Of a stretch of 64,000 bases of DNA, positions 1-10,279 are shown in pieces; positions within the stretch are counted from its first letter, which is position 1; each line of letters begins with the position of its first letter. Under the pieces are notes generated by a model. The model had not been told where the DNA came from. It saw only the letters and a list, made by a program, of their open reading frames with translations, and did not search any database. The position numbers were made by a program, and so were the translations under genes. The stretch covers positions 37,490,169 through 37,554,168 of the forward strand of contig CM065695.1 in the NCBI GenBank assembly GCA_017654935.2. Reading direction: 5' to 3'. Source of the DNA: Phymorhynchus buccinoides (Eukaryota; Mollusca; Gastropoda; Neogastropoda; Raphitomidae).

Positions 1-89
1 TTACAAAGAAGGGCAATGTCTCAGAGAAGTAGGTCTTATATGGGAGGGAGTCTTATAATGGGAGGTCTTATAAGGGAGGTTCCACTGTA
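1..89. mobile_element. right end of a pogo/mariner-like MITE, cut by window edge
   Basis: The stretch ends in GGAGGTTCCACTG followed by TA. It matches the right half of the complete copy at 29395-29555, including the shared internal words gaagggcaatgtctcagagaag and gggaggtcttata. The terminus and TA target dinucleotide fit Tc1/mariner/pogo-type elements. The left end lies outside the window. Confidence 0.6.
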
Positions 90-405
90 GTTGATAATGA
101 ACTATGCAGACACTTTGTAACTTTTGGTTACTGCTTAGCATAAATATGTACACAATAGAAGAAAATTTATATTTTAAGAAAACCACATACATGTGGAAGT
201 GCATGTGTCTGGTTTTTTAATAAAGCAACAAAATCCTGACCCTTTTAAAAAAGAAAGAAACGGACTTGCTTACAAGCATACAATAAATGCAAAGTCGCAG
301 TCACATTTACTTTGATAAAATTCCACATGCAAGTCTCAAACTGATATTTTATTGACGCGTTCGCTGACATAAAACCGTTAAATTTTTCAAAATGATCTGC
401 CTCAG
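90..405. other. UTP4 intron sequence, no feature seen
   Basis: AT-rich sequence upstream of the first visible UTP4 exon. I see no exon, tRNA or repeat here other than the MITE end before it. Position 405 is the last base of the acceptor AG. Confidence 0.5.
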
Positions 406-3400
406 GTGTTGTGTAAACTGCCGTCGTTGAGCCGCCAGGCGACAGCCATGGCCTTCACCCCAGCATCCCGCTCCCTGCTGGTGACCTACAGCGATCACAC
501 CGTGAGTCAACTCGGTCCTCTTTTTCGTCTGCATTCTCCTCCTCTTCCTCCTTTTTCTTCTCCTCCTCCTCCCTTTCTTCTTTTTTCCTTCTTCTTCCTC
601 CTCAATTTTTCCTCACCCTTCGCTCTCCTCCTCTTTCCTTCTTCTCCGGATCCCCTCCTTTTCCTCCATCCTTTTCTTTTTCTTCTTCGTTTTCTCCTTC
701 TTCCTCCTGCTCCTCTTTAACTCATTCGCATCGCAACGATTTTGAATTATTAAAGAACTCACAAATCACTCCAGCCATACACACAAACAAAGCTTACATA
801 AACAAGAGGAGAAATGGAAGAAGATTACATGTTTTTACTTCAGGTTTAGACATAGGGCAGTGGTAGATCAGACTATTTTATATATAGACTTTATATAGAA
901 ACTCTACACCGATTGGTTACCCCACAACAAACCACTACAAAAGCAAAGTCAGAGGCAAAATTGTGGTCTGAGGGAGCAAAGCTAGTTAAGAAGTGACCAA
1001 GGTCACACATGTGCACACATATTTACTTCCCTTGAAGCAAATTGACAGCTACCTATTAATTCTGGACATATATGGCCGGAACAACTTGAATTAGTTAATA
1101 GGGAGGTGGACACTCAGTATTTTAGATATGAAGCGGGGTAAATCGGTGAAAAGTTTTTTGGCAGTCTTCATAGGGAAGGTTCCACTGTACCACCAGGGCT
1201 CCCAATCGTCCCGCAAAACAAGGGGTCCCAGGGACTCCTTCACTTACAGTATAGAGGGTCCTAGAGGCGGGATAGAGGGTCCCAGTGGCATTATGATTGC
1301 TAAAAATAATTTTTTTAGCGCATCCTTGGGACACCCTGCACATTCTTTTAGAGAGTCTTTTGGAATTTTAGTGCTTCATAGACCCCCAAATGGGGGTCCC
1401 TGGCCGTCTTTTCATCCTGGTGATGGGTGTTGCGCAGGTGATGGAGTTTGACGTGCACAAAGAGGAGTACACGGCCTGGAGTCGAGGGGCGCGCTTCCCC
1501 GGGCAGTGGCTGAGGCAGCGGGGGAGTCTGCACGGCCTGACCTGCCAGCCGGGGGCCCCCCTCAAGGTGTTCCTGCACTCCCAGCACAACCTGATGGTCG
1601 TGGACCGCTCACAGGTAACCAACCCCCCTCAAGGTGTTCCTGCAGCACAACCTGATGGTGGTGGACCGGGTCAACCCCCCTCAACTGCACTCCCAGCACA
1701 ACCTGATGGTCACCGCTCACAGGTAACCAACCCCCCTCAAGGTGTTCCTGCACTCCCAGCACAACCTGATGGTGGTGGACCGCTCACAGGTAACCAACCC
1801 CCCTCAAGGTGTTCCTGCACTCCCAGCACAACCTGATGGTGGTGGATCACAGGTAACCAACCCCCCTCAAGGTGTTCCTGCATCAACCGTGGACCGCTCA
1901 CAGGTAACCAACCCCCCTCAAGGTGTTCCTGCACTCCCAGCACAACCTTTGGTGGACCGCTCACAGGTAACCAACCCCCCTCAAGGTGTTCCTGCACTCC
2001 CAGCACAACCTGATGGTGGTGGACCGCTCACAGGTAACCAACCCCCCTCAAGGTGTTCCTGCACTCCCAGCACAACCTGATGGTGGTGGACCGCTCACAG
2101 GTAACCAACCCCCTCAAGGTGTTCCTGCACTCCCAGCACAACCTGATGGTGGTGGACCGCTCACAGGTAACCAACCCCCCTCAAGGTGTTCCTGCACTCC
2201 CAGCACAACACCGCTCACAGGTAACCAACCCCCCTCAAGGTGTTCCTGCACTCCCAGCACAACCTGATGGTCGTGGACCGCTCACAGGTAACCAACCCCC
2301 CTCAAGGTGTTCCTGCACTCCCAGCACAACCTGATGGTGGTGGACCGCTCACAGGTAACCAACCCCCCTCAAGGTGTTCCTGCACTCCCAGCACAACCTG
2401 ATGGTGGTGGACCGCTCACAGGTAACCAACCCCCCTCAAGGTGTTCCTGCACTCCCAGCACAACCTGATGGTGGTGGACCGCTCACAGGTAACCAACCCC
2501 CCTCAAGGTGTTCCTGCACTCCCAGCACAACCTGATGGTGGTGGACCGCTCACAGGTAACCAACCCCCCTCAAGGTGTTCCTGCACTCCCAGCACAACCT
2601 GATGGTGGTGGACCGCTCACAGGTAACCAACCCCCCTCAAGGTGTTCCTGCACTCCCAGCACAACCTGATGGTCGTGGACCGCTCACAGGTAACCAACCC
2701 CCCTCAAGGTGTTCCTGCACTCCCAGCACAACCTGATGGTGGTGGACCGCTCACAGGTAACCAACCCCCCTCAAGGTGTTCCTGCACTCCCAGCACAACC
2801 TGATGGTGGTGGACCGCTCACAGGTAACCAACCCCCCTCAAGGTGTTCCTGCACTCCCAGCACAACCTGATGGTCGTGGACCGCTCACAGGTAACCAACC
2901 CCCCTCAAGGTGTTCCTGCACTCCCAGCACAACCTGATGGTCGTGGACCGCTCACAGGTAACCAACCCCCCTCAAGGTGTTCCTGCACTCCCAGCACAAC
3001 CTGATGGTGGTGGACCGCTCACAGGTAACCAACCCCCCTCAAGGTGTTCCTGCACTCCCAGCACAACCTGATGGTCGTGGACCGCTCACAGGTAACCAAC
3101 CCCCCTCAAGGTGTTCCTGCACTCCCAGCACAACCTGATGGTGGTGGACCGCTCACAGGTAACCAACCCCCCTCAAGGTGTTCCTGCACTCCCAGCACAA
3201 CCTGATGGTGGTGGACCGCTCACAGGTAACCAACCCCCCTCAAGGTGTTCCTGCACTCCCAGCACAACCTGATGGTGGTGGACCGCTCACAGGTAACCAA
3301 CCCCCCTCAAGGTGTTCCTGCACTCCCAGCACAACCTGATGGTGGTGGACCGCTCACAGGTAACCAACGAAAGGGTCAGCCACACACACGCATCAATCGC

Positions 3401-4992
3401 ATCTGAATGCCACGCGATTTTGACGATGTGAGTTATGAATCACGTGAATTACTTAAGACTAGCATAAATGAAAACCTCAACACCGTAGTTGTGGCAGCGA
3501 ATTTTCGGTTTATTTTAAAACCTTTGATAGCTAAAACAGTTGGCCAACTCACGTGAATTACTTCCGTCTAAAAATAATTCTGCTATTTTCACTCACTATA
3601 CCCAAGTAGACCCAATACATGAATTTCAGGACTCACATCGTTAAAATCGCATCGCATTCAGATACGATTCGTATGTGTGTGGCTGCTCCTTAAGGCTTCT
3701 TCGTTGATCGCTGAGTCTCCTGTCATATGAGCGCAGATGCACCATGCTGCTGAAATAGTTAGGCCCAGCAGGTGTCTTCTTCTTCTTCCATTGTTCAGAC
3801 AGTCTCCTGTCATATGAGTGCAGATGCGTCATGCTGCCGTTATGTTTCTAACTTAGAAATAGTTAGGCCCAGCATGTCCATCTTCGGTTGGAGAAAATCT
3901 TTGTAGAATTTATAGAAAAAAGGCAGGAGAATGGACCAGTAAGGCAGGGAAGCCTGTAAGTCTAAATCAAACTAATAACATGTTTGTTTTGTCTTTACAG
4001 CCCATGCCCGAGAACAACTACCAGCTATTTCGGGGACAGACAGACGGCGATTCAGATGCACCCCGCCCCTTGATAGCATGCAGTAGATATAAAGTGAGTA
4101 GTACTAGTAGCCTAAAGGCTTTCTTTATTTAATTTTTTTCACAAATTATATAATTTTTAAATGTTTGATAGGCAAAAACAAAATCCTTGCATCCCTTTAA
4201 AAACATGCTGGGATGGGTCAGCTTTTTTGTGTGTGAAATTTCATTTTTTTTCTCTGTTAATCCTGATGAATATGTTGTGTGTGCGTGTCTGTGTGTGTTT
4301 TGCTTTGTACATGCGTTGTTGCTCGTAAATACTATTCTCGTAGTCTACCTGTTGATGGCCATTTGATTGTAAAGCGTTTTGGGCTCATGTGAGGTAAATG
4401 TACTATTATTATTATAGCAGGTTTTGTGTGTGTGTGTGGGGTGTTGTTTTTTTCTGTCTCACAAACTTCAATCATTGGTTGTCACATTTCTCTCTCCACA
4501 CCAGGAGAATGCTTTTTGTAGGTGTGTGAATATATCGCGGGACGTTTTTCCCCGCTGTGTGTTTCAGTTCATCCTTCATGTGTAGTTTCTGGGCTCTCTC
4601 CACATCAGGAGAATGCTTTTTGTAAGTGTGTGAATATATCACGGGACGTTTTTCCCCGCTGTGTTTCAGTTCATCCTTCATGTGTAGTTTCTGGGCTCTC
4701 TCCACATCAGGAGAATGCTTATTGTAAGTGTGTGAATATATCACGGGACGTTTTTCCCCGCTGTGTTTCAGTTCATCCTTCATGTGTAGTTTCTGGGTTC
4801 TCTCCACATCAGGAGAATGCTTTTTGTAAGTGTGTGAATATATCACGGAACGTTTTTCCCCGCTGTGTGTTTCAGTTCATCCTTCACATGGAGTTTCTGG
4901 ATGCGGGCTCTCTGGTGGTGGTGGAACGAACACCGCAGTCCATCCAGGACACACTGGCCCCCGCACTGCGCGCCAAGAAGTTTGGGACATAG
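406..4992 (+). CDS. UTP4: UTP4 (cirhin) C-terminal exons, partial gene
   Basis: Four coding exons, all phase 0: 406-501, 1438-1614, 4001-4093 and 4876-4992 (TAG at 4990-4992), giving the last 160 residues. Each junction has AG before and GT after (GTGAGT, GTAACC, GTGAGT). The spliced product reads through motifs such as AMAFTPASRSLLVTYSDHT, EYTAWSR, HNLMVVDRS, SLVVVERTP and ends in KKFGT. As I recall the family, these match the C-terminal region and terminal KKFGT of UTP4/CIRH1A. UTP4 is a WD40-repeat subunit of the UtpA/t-UTP complex, which acts in the nucleolus on pre-18S rRNA. The 5' exons are upstream of the window. Oddities: the donor edge of exon 1438-1614 and the acceptor edge of the last exon have both been amplified into minisatellites inside the adjoining introns. 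The poly(A) site is not clear; AATAAA-like signals first appear well downstream. Identity is from remembered family features, not an alignment. Confidence 0.85.
721..1094 (+). mobile_element. TTAA-flanked MITE, family A, in a UTP4 intron
   Basis: A 374-bp element bounded by TTAA at 717-720 and 1095-1098. It begins CTCATTCGCATCGCAACG and ends with the complement of a similar sequence. A full inverted-orientation copy lies at 15106-15488 and a third, cut by the gap, at 11077-11153. The TTAA target and short imperfect terminal repeats suggest a piggyBac-type non-autonomous element. No ORF of note. Confidence 0.7.
1194..1372 (-). mobile_element. internally deleted hAT-like MITE (CAGGGCTCCC ends)
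   Basis: Begins CAGGGCTCCCAATCGTCC and continues with words shared, in opposite orientation, with the 471-bp copy at 22824-23294: the two ends of that element are present while its middle is missing. The distal end (around 1340-1372) is degraded. It stops about 65 bp before UTP4 exon 1438-1614. A solo end of the pogo-like MITE family (GGTTCCACTGTA, about 1173-1190) abuts it. Confidence 0.55.
1556..3368 (+). repeat. 67-bp minisatellite made of a UTP4 exon edge plus its 5' splice donor
   Basis: The unit runs from cccccctcaaggtgttcctg (exon) through gaccgctcacag to the intron start gtaaccaa. The first copy is the real exon 3' end, and about 26 further donor-bearing copies follow in the intron. 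From 2355 to 3360 the donors are spaced exactly 67 bp (15 units). Early units (1615-2290) are irregular, with deletions and changed spacing. Units differ mainly at ggtggtgg versus ggtcgtgg, so copies are not clones of one sequence. The array stops at gtaaccaac, after which unique intron resumes (gaaagg), which implies this was the original exon/intron junction. Confidence 0.95.
3377..3685. mobile_element. 309-bp inverted-repeat (foldback) element in UTP4 intron
   Basis: The ends CAGCCACACAC and GTGTGTGGCTG are complementary. The inverted arms continue for about 55 bp with scattered mismatches (3377-3434 versus 3631-3685). The interior also folds partly (cacgtgaattactt versus gaagtaattcacgtg-like sequence). 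No clear target-site duplication. It sits immediately after the minisatellite. Superfamily not assignable. Confidence 0.7.
3690..3960 (+). repeat. composite SINE-like repeat, duplicated internally
   Basis: Holds two copies of a block with cctgtcatatgagYgcagatgc followed by gaaatagttaggcccagca, separated by a cttcttcttcttcc stretch. The distal part (aggcaggagaatggaccag) is the core of the dispersed SINE-like family seen at 24250, 25043, 28319 and elsewhere. The same junction occurs inverted at 29812-30090. Confidence 0.55.
4365..4422 (+). repeat. LINE/SINE 3' tail remnant (TTATT-type)
   Basis: attgtaaagcgttttgggctcatgtgaggtaaatgta followed by ctattattattata. It resembles the tails at 10777, 33350, 34590, 52322 and 63272, where GTAAAGCGC pairs with a later GCGCTATATAAAT and is followed by a TTA repeat. 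Such stem-loop tails are typical of CR1/L2-like LINEs and the SINEs that borrow their 3' ends. Confidence 0.55.
4490..4875 (+). repeat. 102-104-bp tandem array repeating the last UTP4 splice acceptor
   Basis: Four units, each with ctctctccacaYcaggagaatgc, a GTARGTGTG donor-like site, cgtttttccccgctgtg and tttcag followed by ttcatccttca. Decoy acceptors end at 4567, 4669 and 4771; the genuine acceptor ends at 4875. After each decoy AG the reading frame is TTC ATC CTT CAT GTG TAG, whereas the real exon reads TTC ATC CTT CAC ATG GAG. So a decoy would add five residues and stop. Confidence 0.93.
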
Positions 4993-5162
4993 AGGCTGTC
5001 ATTTAGTAGATGTTTGGACCTTGAATCGGCAGCTGTGAAATGGGATATGAATTAGATTGTGTTTATTGGCCACTGCAAGTAGGGGTTATCAACGCCCAAG
5101 AGTTAATCCCTTGTTGATCAGTATCCAAAAGGGCATTCACTCTTGCAAAAGGCAGCCATTAA

Positions 5163-5389
5163 AGACCCACCAGGTCACGTGTCAAAATCACGGGTTTCAT
5201 GTGCTTTCCCTCTTTTAGCTGGTAAGAAATATTGTTTTGACCAGGTTTGACTCGCATACAAATGTCCCAAAATTGAAACCGAAACATAATTTTAATGGGC
5301 AGCCTCAATTTGAAGTTGGGGACATTTGTATGTGGGTCACAGCTACCCAGAAAAAAACAAGGGACTTAATGGTGGTGCGTCAGGGTGTC
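5163..5389 (+). mobile_element. TTAA-flanked MITE, family E
   Basis: A 227-bp element between TTAA at 5159-5162 and 5390-5393. It begins AGACCCACCAGG and ends with a loosely complementary GGTGCGTCAGGGTGTC. A related inverted copy is at 57981-58222, sharing ctggtaagaaat, caggtttgact, atacaaatgtccc and cctcaatttgaag. Confidence 0.65.
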
Positions 5390-5689
5390 TTAAAGTGGCC
5401 TCAAATAGGGTTATTGGAGAGAGTTATTCCCTTGTTTGGTCAGTACTCAACCATCTTCCCCCACCCACCAAGGGCATTCGCTCTTGCAAAAGGTGTTCTT
5501 TGCAGCAGCCAATAATATACTAGAAGTTTTGAACTTGAATCAGCAGCAGTTAACTGGGATATGAATGGACTAGAGGCATGTTTCAGAAATCCTTGGTAAG
5601 AGACAAAAAGCAACAACAAAAAGCAATATGAAATGAAAATGCACACATCCACATATGCACGCATGCACACCGCTGAAGCATGCACACAT

Positions 5690-5835
5690 ACATGCACGCT
5701 CACTACAGTCGCACACATACACGCACGCTCACTACAGTCGCACACATACACGCACGCTCACTACAGTCGCACACATACACGCACGCTCACTACAGTTGCA
5801 CACATACACGCACGCTCACTACAGTCGCACACATA
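5690..5835 (+). repeat. 29-bp minisatellite
   Basis: About five near-perfect copies of a unit containing acacatacacgcacgctcac followed by tacagtcgc. One copy has tacagttgc. Embedded in general CA-rich sequence. Confidence 0.9.
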
Positions 5836-6124
5836 CACTCACACACACTCTCTCTCACACACACCAGTAGTTTTGATTTTTAATTTGATAGAATACTTTT
5901 AAAGGACATGTTTCCATTGTTTGTGTGTGTGGCTTGTTGATAAATTATGATCTAATCTGAAGACTTCAATGTAGAGACTTAGTTTGGATTGGCAAAGATA
6001 CGAGTTGACGGATGATTCAGAAGGAAAGAAGGTCAGCTGTAGCCAACGTATTCTAATGCCTAATCGGACTTATAAAAGGTCGTCATATTACAACAGTCGG
6101 GTGTTATTACAATATACACATCTG

Positions 6125-6250
6125 TTAAAAATTCGGGACTTTCATAGTGTTGCACTGCATCCGGGCATTGTCTCCAGGATCGTTCCCACCATCTGTATAT
6201 CTACTAATGTCCCATATGTCTGTTCCAAACCGAAGGATTTTATTCAGTCG
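6125..6250 (+). repeat. dispersed SINE-like repeat, copy 1
   Basis: Shares ttgcactgcatccgggcatt, ctccaggatcgttcccacca and actaatgtcccatatgtctg with 13928-14030 and 63735-63850. It ends near ccgaaggattttattcag; the 13.9-kb copy ends ggaggacgttaaa and then attcattc, which looks like a SINE tail. No ORF. Confidence 0.6.
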
Positions 6251-6269
6251 GGTGTTGTTTTTGTTTAGG

Positions 6270-7470
6270 CAATTACTTTTATACACAACACAACTTCATT
6301 TGTTCCCTTATCACAGACATTTCTGAACATTGTCTCTTGTAGGCTGCTGTGTGCGTGTGTGTATGTGTGTACAAGTGGTGTACGAAAGTGTAAGTGCGCA
6401 CTCACAGTATATGAGTGACTGAAGCGTTGCAAACAAGGTACAAGGGTGAATGAATGTGTTGGGGAAAGAAAAAGAATTGATGGTTAATTTGAGAGATGCT
6501 TAAATATGTCCATGTGAAGAAAGTTAGGGAGTGTATTGCTGTTTGGGAGTTTTAGCCTATCTTAGCAAATAAATGCATGCATGTCTTTGTGGTGGTTTTG
6601 CAATTAAATTGTCCTGCTGTGTGGAGTGTGTATCTTTGTTACCATTGTAAGTAAATGCCTCCGTATGTATGATCATTTGTGAATTGTTGGCTTTGAAATA
6701 TATGAAATATGATCAAGCCATGATTTAAGTTTTTTAACTTTTTTCGTGAGCTGGTATGCGTGTGATTTTTCATTTCTATAATTTGTTATCTTTTCACAAA
6801 AACTTCTCATAATCAGTCAGTATTTTTTTTAAATAGCCCTTTCTTCATTTGAATACTTAGGATGTGTCCACATTTCCATAAACTTCTGTACAGAAATCCA
6901 TCCGCAATCCGTAAAAAACCAATCTGATCAAGAAATTACAGCTGTTCCGTTGTACACAAAGTTGAGCTGTTTAGTTAAAAGACTGAATCTGGAAATCTTG
7001 GATAAAAACTACACCAAGCATGTCTTCCTAAAAATATTTTGGCTGTATCACGTATGTTCTTTGTAGTATTTTAAATATATATCTTCCATCGGGTTTACAG
7101 TAAAAAAAAAAAAAAAAAGTTTTTTAACAATGCCATGCAACTTATTTAGTAGAAAATGTTCATAAATAATACTCTTATTATCGCAAACACAAATAAAATT
7201 GCTCATGAGTGAAAATCTACCCATGAAAACGATCTTCAAAATCTCTCAAAACGTGTAACTTCTTTGTCCATTCCTGAAATCCGCCATTTTTGTTTTTGTT
7301 GCTCACACGCTATTGTTACTAAAGAAACATTATCCCATCGCTCACTCCCGAATGCATGAAAATGAAGGTCAAGAACAGAGAGAATTTGTCTCTTTATTTC
7401 CATCACATTTCAAACACAGCAGAATCAAATCGACGTAAAGAAAAGGCATGCAGAAGCAATCTCACTCTTA
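6270..7470. other. intergenic, no gene seen
   Basis: AT-rich sequence with short TG runs and an A16 tract near 7102. I found no coding signal, splice-linked exon or repeat shared with the rest of the window. Confidence 0.4.
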
Positions 7471-7477
7471 GTTTTAG

Positions 7478-7733
7478 CAGGCATCAGAATTGTCAGAGGA
7501 TTTCAGAGGATTAAAAATTTCTGACAGAGGATTGGCTTCTGTCAGAGGTGGTGTCTTTTTATTGAGTGTTATCCTTTGTGTTAAATAGCATTTTTACAGT
7601 GATATATCACTATATTGAGCCTCATTGGTGGTGTTCCAAACTCATTTCAGTGTTTTCCCTCTTCAGTCTAGGGCCTTGATGGCCTTTTACCGCAGTTTTC
7701 AGAGGATTGGACTTCAGACTATTCTGATGCCTG
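7478..7733. mobile_element. TIR element CAGGCATCAGAAT, copy 1 (TSD TTTTAG)
   Basis: 256 bp, starting CAGGCATCAGAATTGTC and ending GACTATTCTGATGCCTG (imperfect inverted ends of about 25 bp). TTTTAG occurs at 7472-7477 and again at 7734-7739. Copy 2 at 58594-58843 is in the same orientation and is clearly homologous throughout. No transposase ORF. Confidence 0.8.
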
Positions 7734-7739
7734 TTTTAG

Positions 7740-8300
7740 TTTCACATCTATTTGAGTCGAAACATCACGTGCACATTACAATACATAAAAACACCGACAG
7801 CACCAGACATTGCTGAATGGTAGGCAAGGGGCTCACAACAAGCGTCTGAAAGCCACAATTTGCATACGACTACAGTAGCACATGTTATAGTGTGACTGAG
7901 CGAAGCAGGGATCAATCATCACATTGCACGGACTGTCCTTGGAATGTACGGAGATAATGGCTCACCTCTTTATACAGATATACACTAAAACATTGAGAAA
8001 AAAGAATATCAAATAAAATGAAATGCATGTCAATCTTAATATTTAGTAGAGATGATGGCTTGTTTTCTCTTAATACAAATACTAGCATCGATTCAATTGT
8101 TTGTCTTGCCAATAACAGTGGACACACGCATCCAGTTTTCACACTTTTTTGAGTAGCCACGCTTTAGTGATTTTCAAATTTGGGTGTGGCATTGTTTGTT
8201 GAGCTATTGTATCAGAAGAAACCGCACGAATGCAATGACGCTTCACACTTTAATACATAAATACAACTTTTCTTGAGTAGTACAGTTTAGAATTCTTGGG
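7740..8300. other. intergenic, no gene seen
   Basis: Nothing recognisable; short chance ORFs only. Confidence 0.4.
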
Positions 8301-8305
8301 TTTAA

Positions 8306-8539
8306 CCCTTTCACCGCCAGCCACATTTCAGCCAAAAATTTCCCTTCAATTTACTTGGGTAGAGAACAAAATCTATCTGCAGTATTGGGGATTCGTCTGT
8401 GACATTTTAAAAATAAGGTCTATCCTTACTTCCCAAAACTAGCGAAAGAGAAAAGCAAAAAAGACAAGTTTGTTATGAAATGTATGGAGAGAACAAAAAA
8501 AATCATACTATATTGATGAAGTGTAAAAGTAAGAGAATT
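8306..8539 (+). mobile_element. piggyBac-like MITE family B, left-end copy
   Basis: TTAA (8302-8305) followed by CCCTTTCACCGCCAGCCA. The interior (agagaacaaaatctatctgcagtattggg) is repeated in the adjacent complete copy at 8544-8781. No right end is visible, so this is a truncated or tandem copy. Confidence 0.65.
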
Positions 8540-8543
8540 TTAA

Positions 8544-8781
8544 CCCTTTCACCGCCAGCCATATTTCAGCCCAAAACTTCCATTACATTCATTTGGATAG
8601 AGAACAAAATCCATCTGCAGTATTGGGTATTCTTCTATGACCTATATAAACTAAGGTCTATCCTTACTTCCCAAGACTAAGACAATAGGGTCTTTGGATA
8701 ATAGAGCCCAATTTGATGCCTTTCAGTGACATAGGTGTTAAATCAATGTGGTGCTAAAATGCGACTTTGGCTGTGAAAGGA
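8544..8781 (+). mobile_element. piggyBac-like MITE family B, complete copy
   Basis: Between TTAA at 8540-8543 and 8782-8785. Ends CCCTTTCACCGCCA and TGGCTGTGAAAGGA are inverted repeats. Piggy-Bac-like elements characteristically target TTAA and start with CCCTTT-type termini. 238 bp, no ORF. Confidence 0.75.
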
Positions 8782-8789
8782 TTAAAGCA

Positions 8790-9465
8790 GTCTCGCACTA
8801 TCCAACCGTTTAGTTGAAACAAAAAACAGTTGTGAACTCCAAGTAGTTATGGCCATGTGTTGTCTTCACACTATCAGCAAGCATTGGCTGTTTTCCAACA
8901 ACTGCCCGAGTGAGCTGGAAGGAAACAGTGCAGTCACCAATTCCTTCCGACCTGTTGGAAGAATTTCAATCTACCAAATTTTGCATTTGTGATTTCTACT
9001 CACTCTGTCAAAAGAAAGGAAAACTGTGCAAAGGTCATAACCATTTTCATCCGACTTGGTTGGATAGTGTGAGGCAGCTTTTATGAAACTGATACCAAGT
9101 TATGCTCTCTTATTGTCGGAATGAAAATCCTGCTTCGAAAACTTACGTCCTTCCAATAAAGACCAACAAAAGAAACAAACAAAGTAGTAAACAAAAAGAA
9201 AACATGTTTTACTATGATGAACATGTGCTGCAATTACACCATGACTGGCCTCTCATGAAATAGAATACATTGACAATTCACATAAAAAACACTAATCGCA
9301 CATCAGAATGATAAACGTGCATATAACCATTATCAAAATTAATCATGCCAGTGTGTGGAATCCAGTCACAGTCGTCAGATCACAAGGTCTTTTTATTCAA
9401 TAAGAATAATCACACTTTTACAACATCCAACTCTGCAATACATAGGACACTAAAGGAACAGCAAA
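8790..9465. other. intergenic, no gene seen
   Basis: No coding or repeat signal recognised. Confidence 0.4.
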
Positions 9466-9854
9466 TCGTCGGTGAAATTCAAAAACCTTGTATCTCGATT
9501 TTTGAGTTAGATACATAGTCAGCTTTCTAATTTTCCCCGCCACCTTCCACCAAAAGCTCGTATCTCTAACGACTTTCTATCTGGGGTAAATGAGGTTGTG
9601 AATATAGAAGAAAAACTCGTAAGTCCCAAATTCAGATCTAGTTAAGGACAAAAAACCTGTATGGTGGTTTTTTTCAAGTCTTAAAAAAAAAAAAAGTAAT
9701 TTTAACAACATGCAGGACTAAACTCGCAATGTCTTGAACAACATATTCATCATAGTTAATCAATTGTGGTCAACGCGGTTACTTTAAAAAAGTTTTTTTC
9801 ATGTTTCTCAAAACTACCCAAAATTGAGATACGAGGTTTTTGAATTTCACGGAC
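9466..9854. mobile_element. inverted-repeat element
   Basis: About 35-bp inverted arms: gtgaaattcaaaaaccttgt at 9471-9490 and its near complement aggtttttgaatttcac at 9834-9850, continuing with atctcgattttt versus aaaattgagat. About 390 bp overall. No TSD identified. Confidence 0.55.
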
Positions 9855-10233
9855 AAAATACTGATTCATATGTAAGTTCCTAATTTCTCTTCCAGCAGCA
9901 TTTAAACACACGCACACACACTGAAATATGGTTTCTATCACTGCTCATTATTTAACACTTACACTGGAGTCTTTTTTTGTTATTAGTTCAAACTGAAATT
10001 TGTTATTTTTTACTGGTACTGTATAATATGTATAATTCATTTTCTTGTTCTCGTTCACTCTTTTTTTTGGGGGGGTTGCCATAAACTATGGCCAAGGAGA
10101 AAAATTTTAAATGTGCACAGTGTTGATCTTTGTTTTTTTGTAGGTGAAGCAACAAGTGAGATTCAGGGAATAAATGTAAAGAATCTACTTCATTAGTGAT
10201 CGCGCTTCGAAATTTTAAAACCAGTTCCATCAG

Positions 10234-10239
10234 TGATAA

Positions 10240-10271
<32 letters not shown>
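10234..10271. repeat. poly-C tract
   Basis: An uninterrupted run of about 38 C, one of several very long C/G homopolymers in the window. Confidence 0.95.
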
Positions 10272-10273
<2 letters not shown>

Positions 10274-10279
10274 CAACCG

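Noticed and set aside
406..720. 104-codon ORF continuing past 501
   Set aside because: Only 406-501 matches UTP4; the rest is intronic CT-rich sequence after a GTGAGT donor.
1390..2334. Several ORFs encoding a QVTNPPQGVPALP-type repeat protein
   Set aside because: They are readings of the 67-bp minisatellite in successive frames, not a conserved protein.
1556..3368. CRISPR-like array
   Set aside because: Units are contiguous with no unique spacers, in a eukaryotic intron, and derive from an exon edge.
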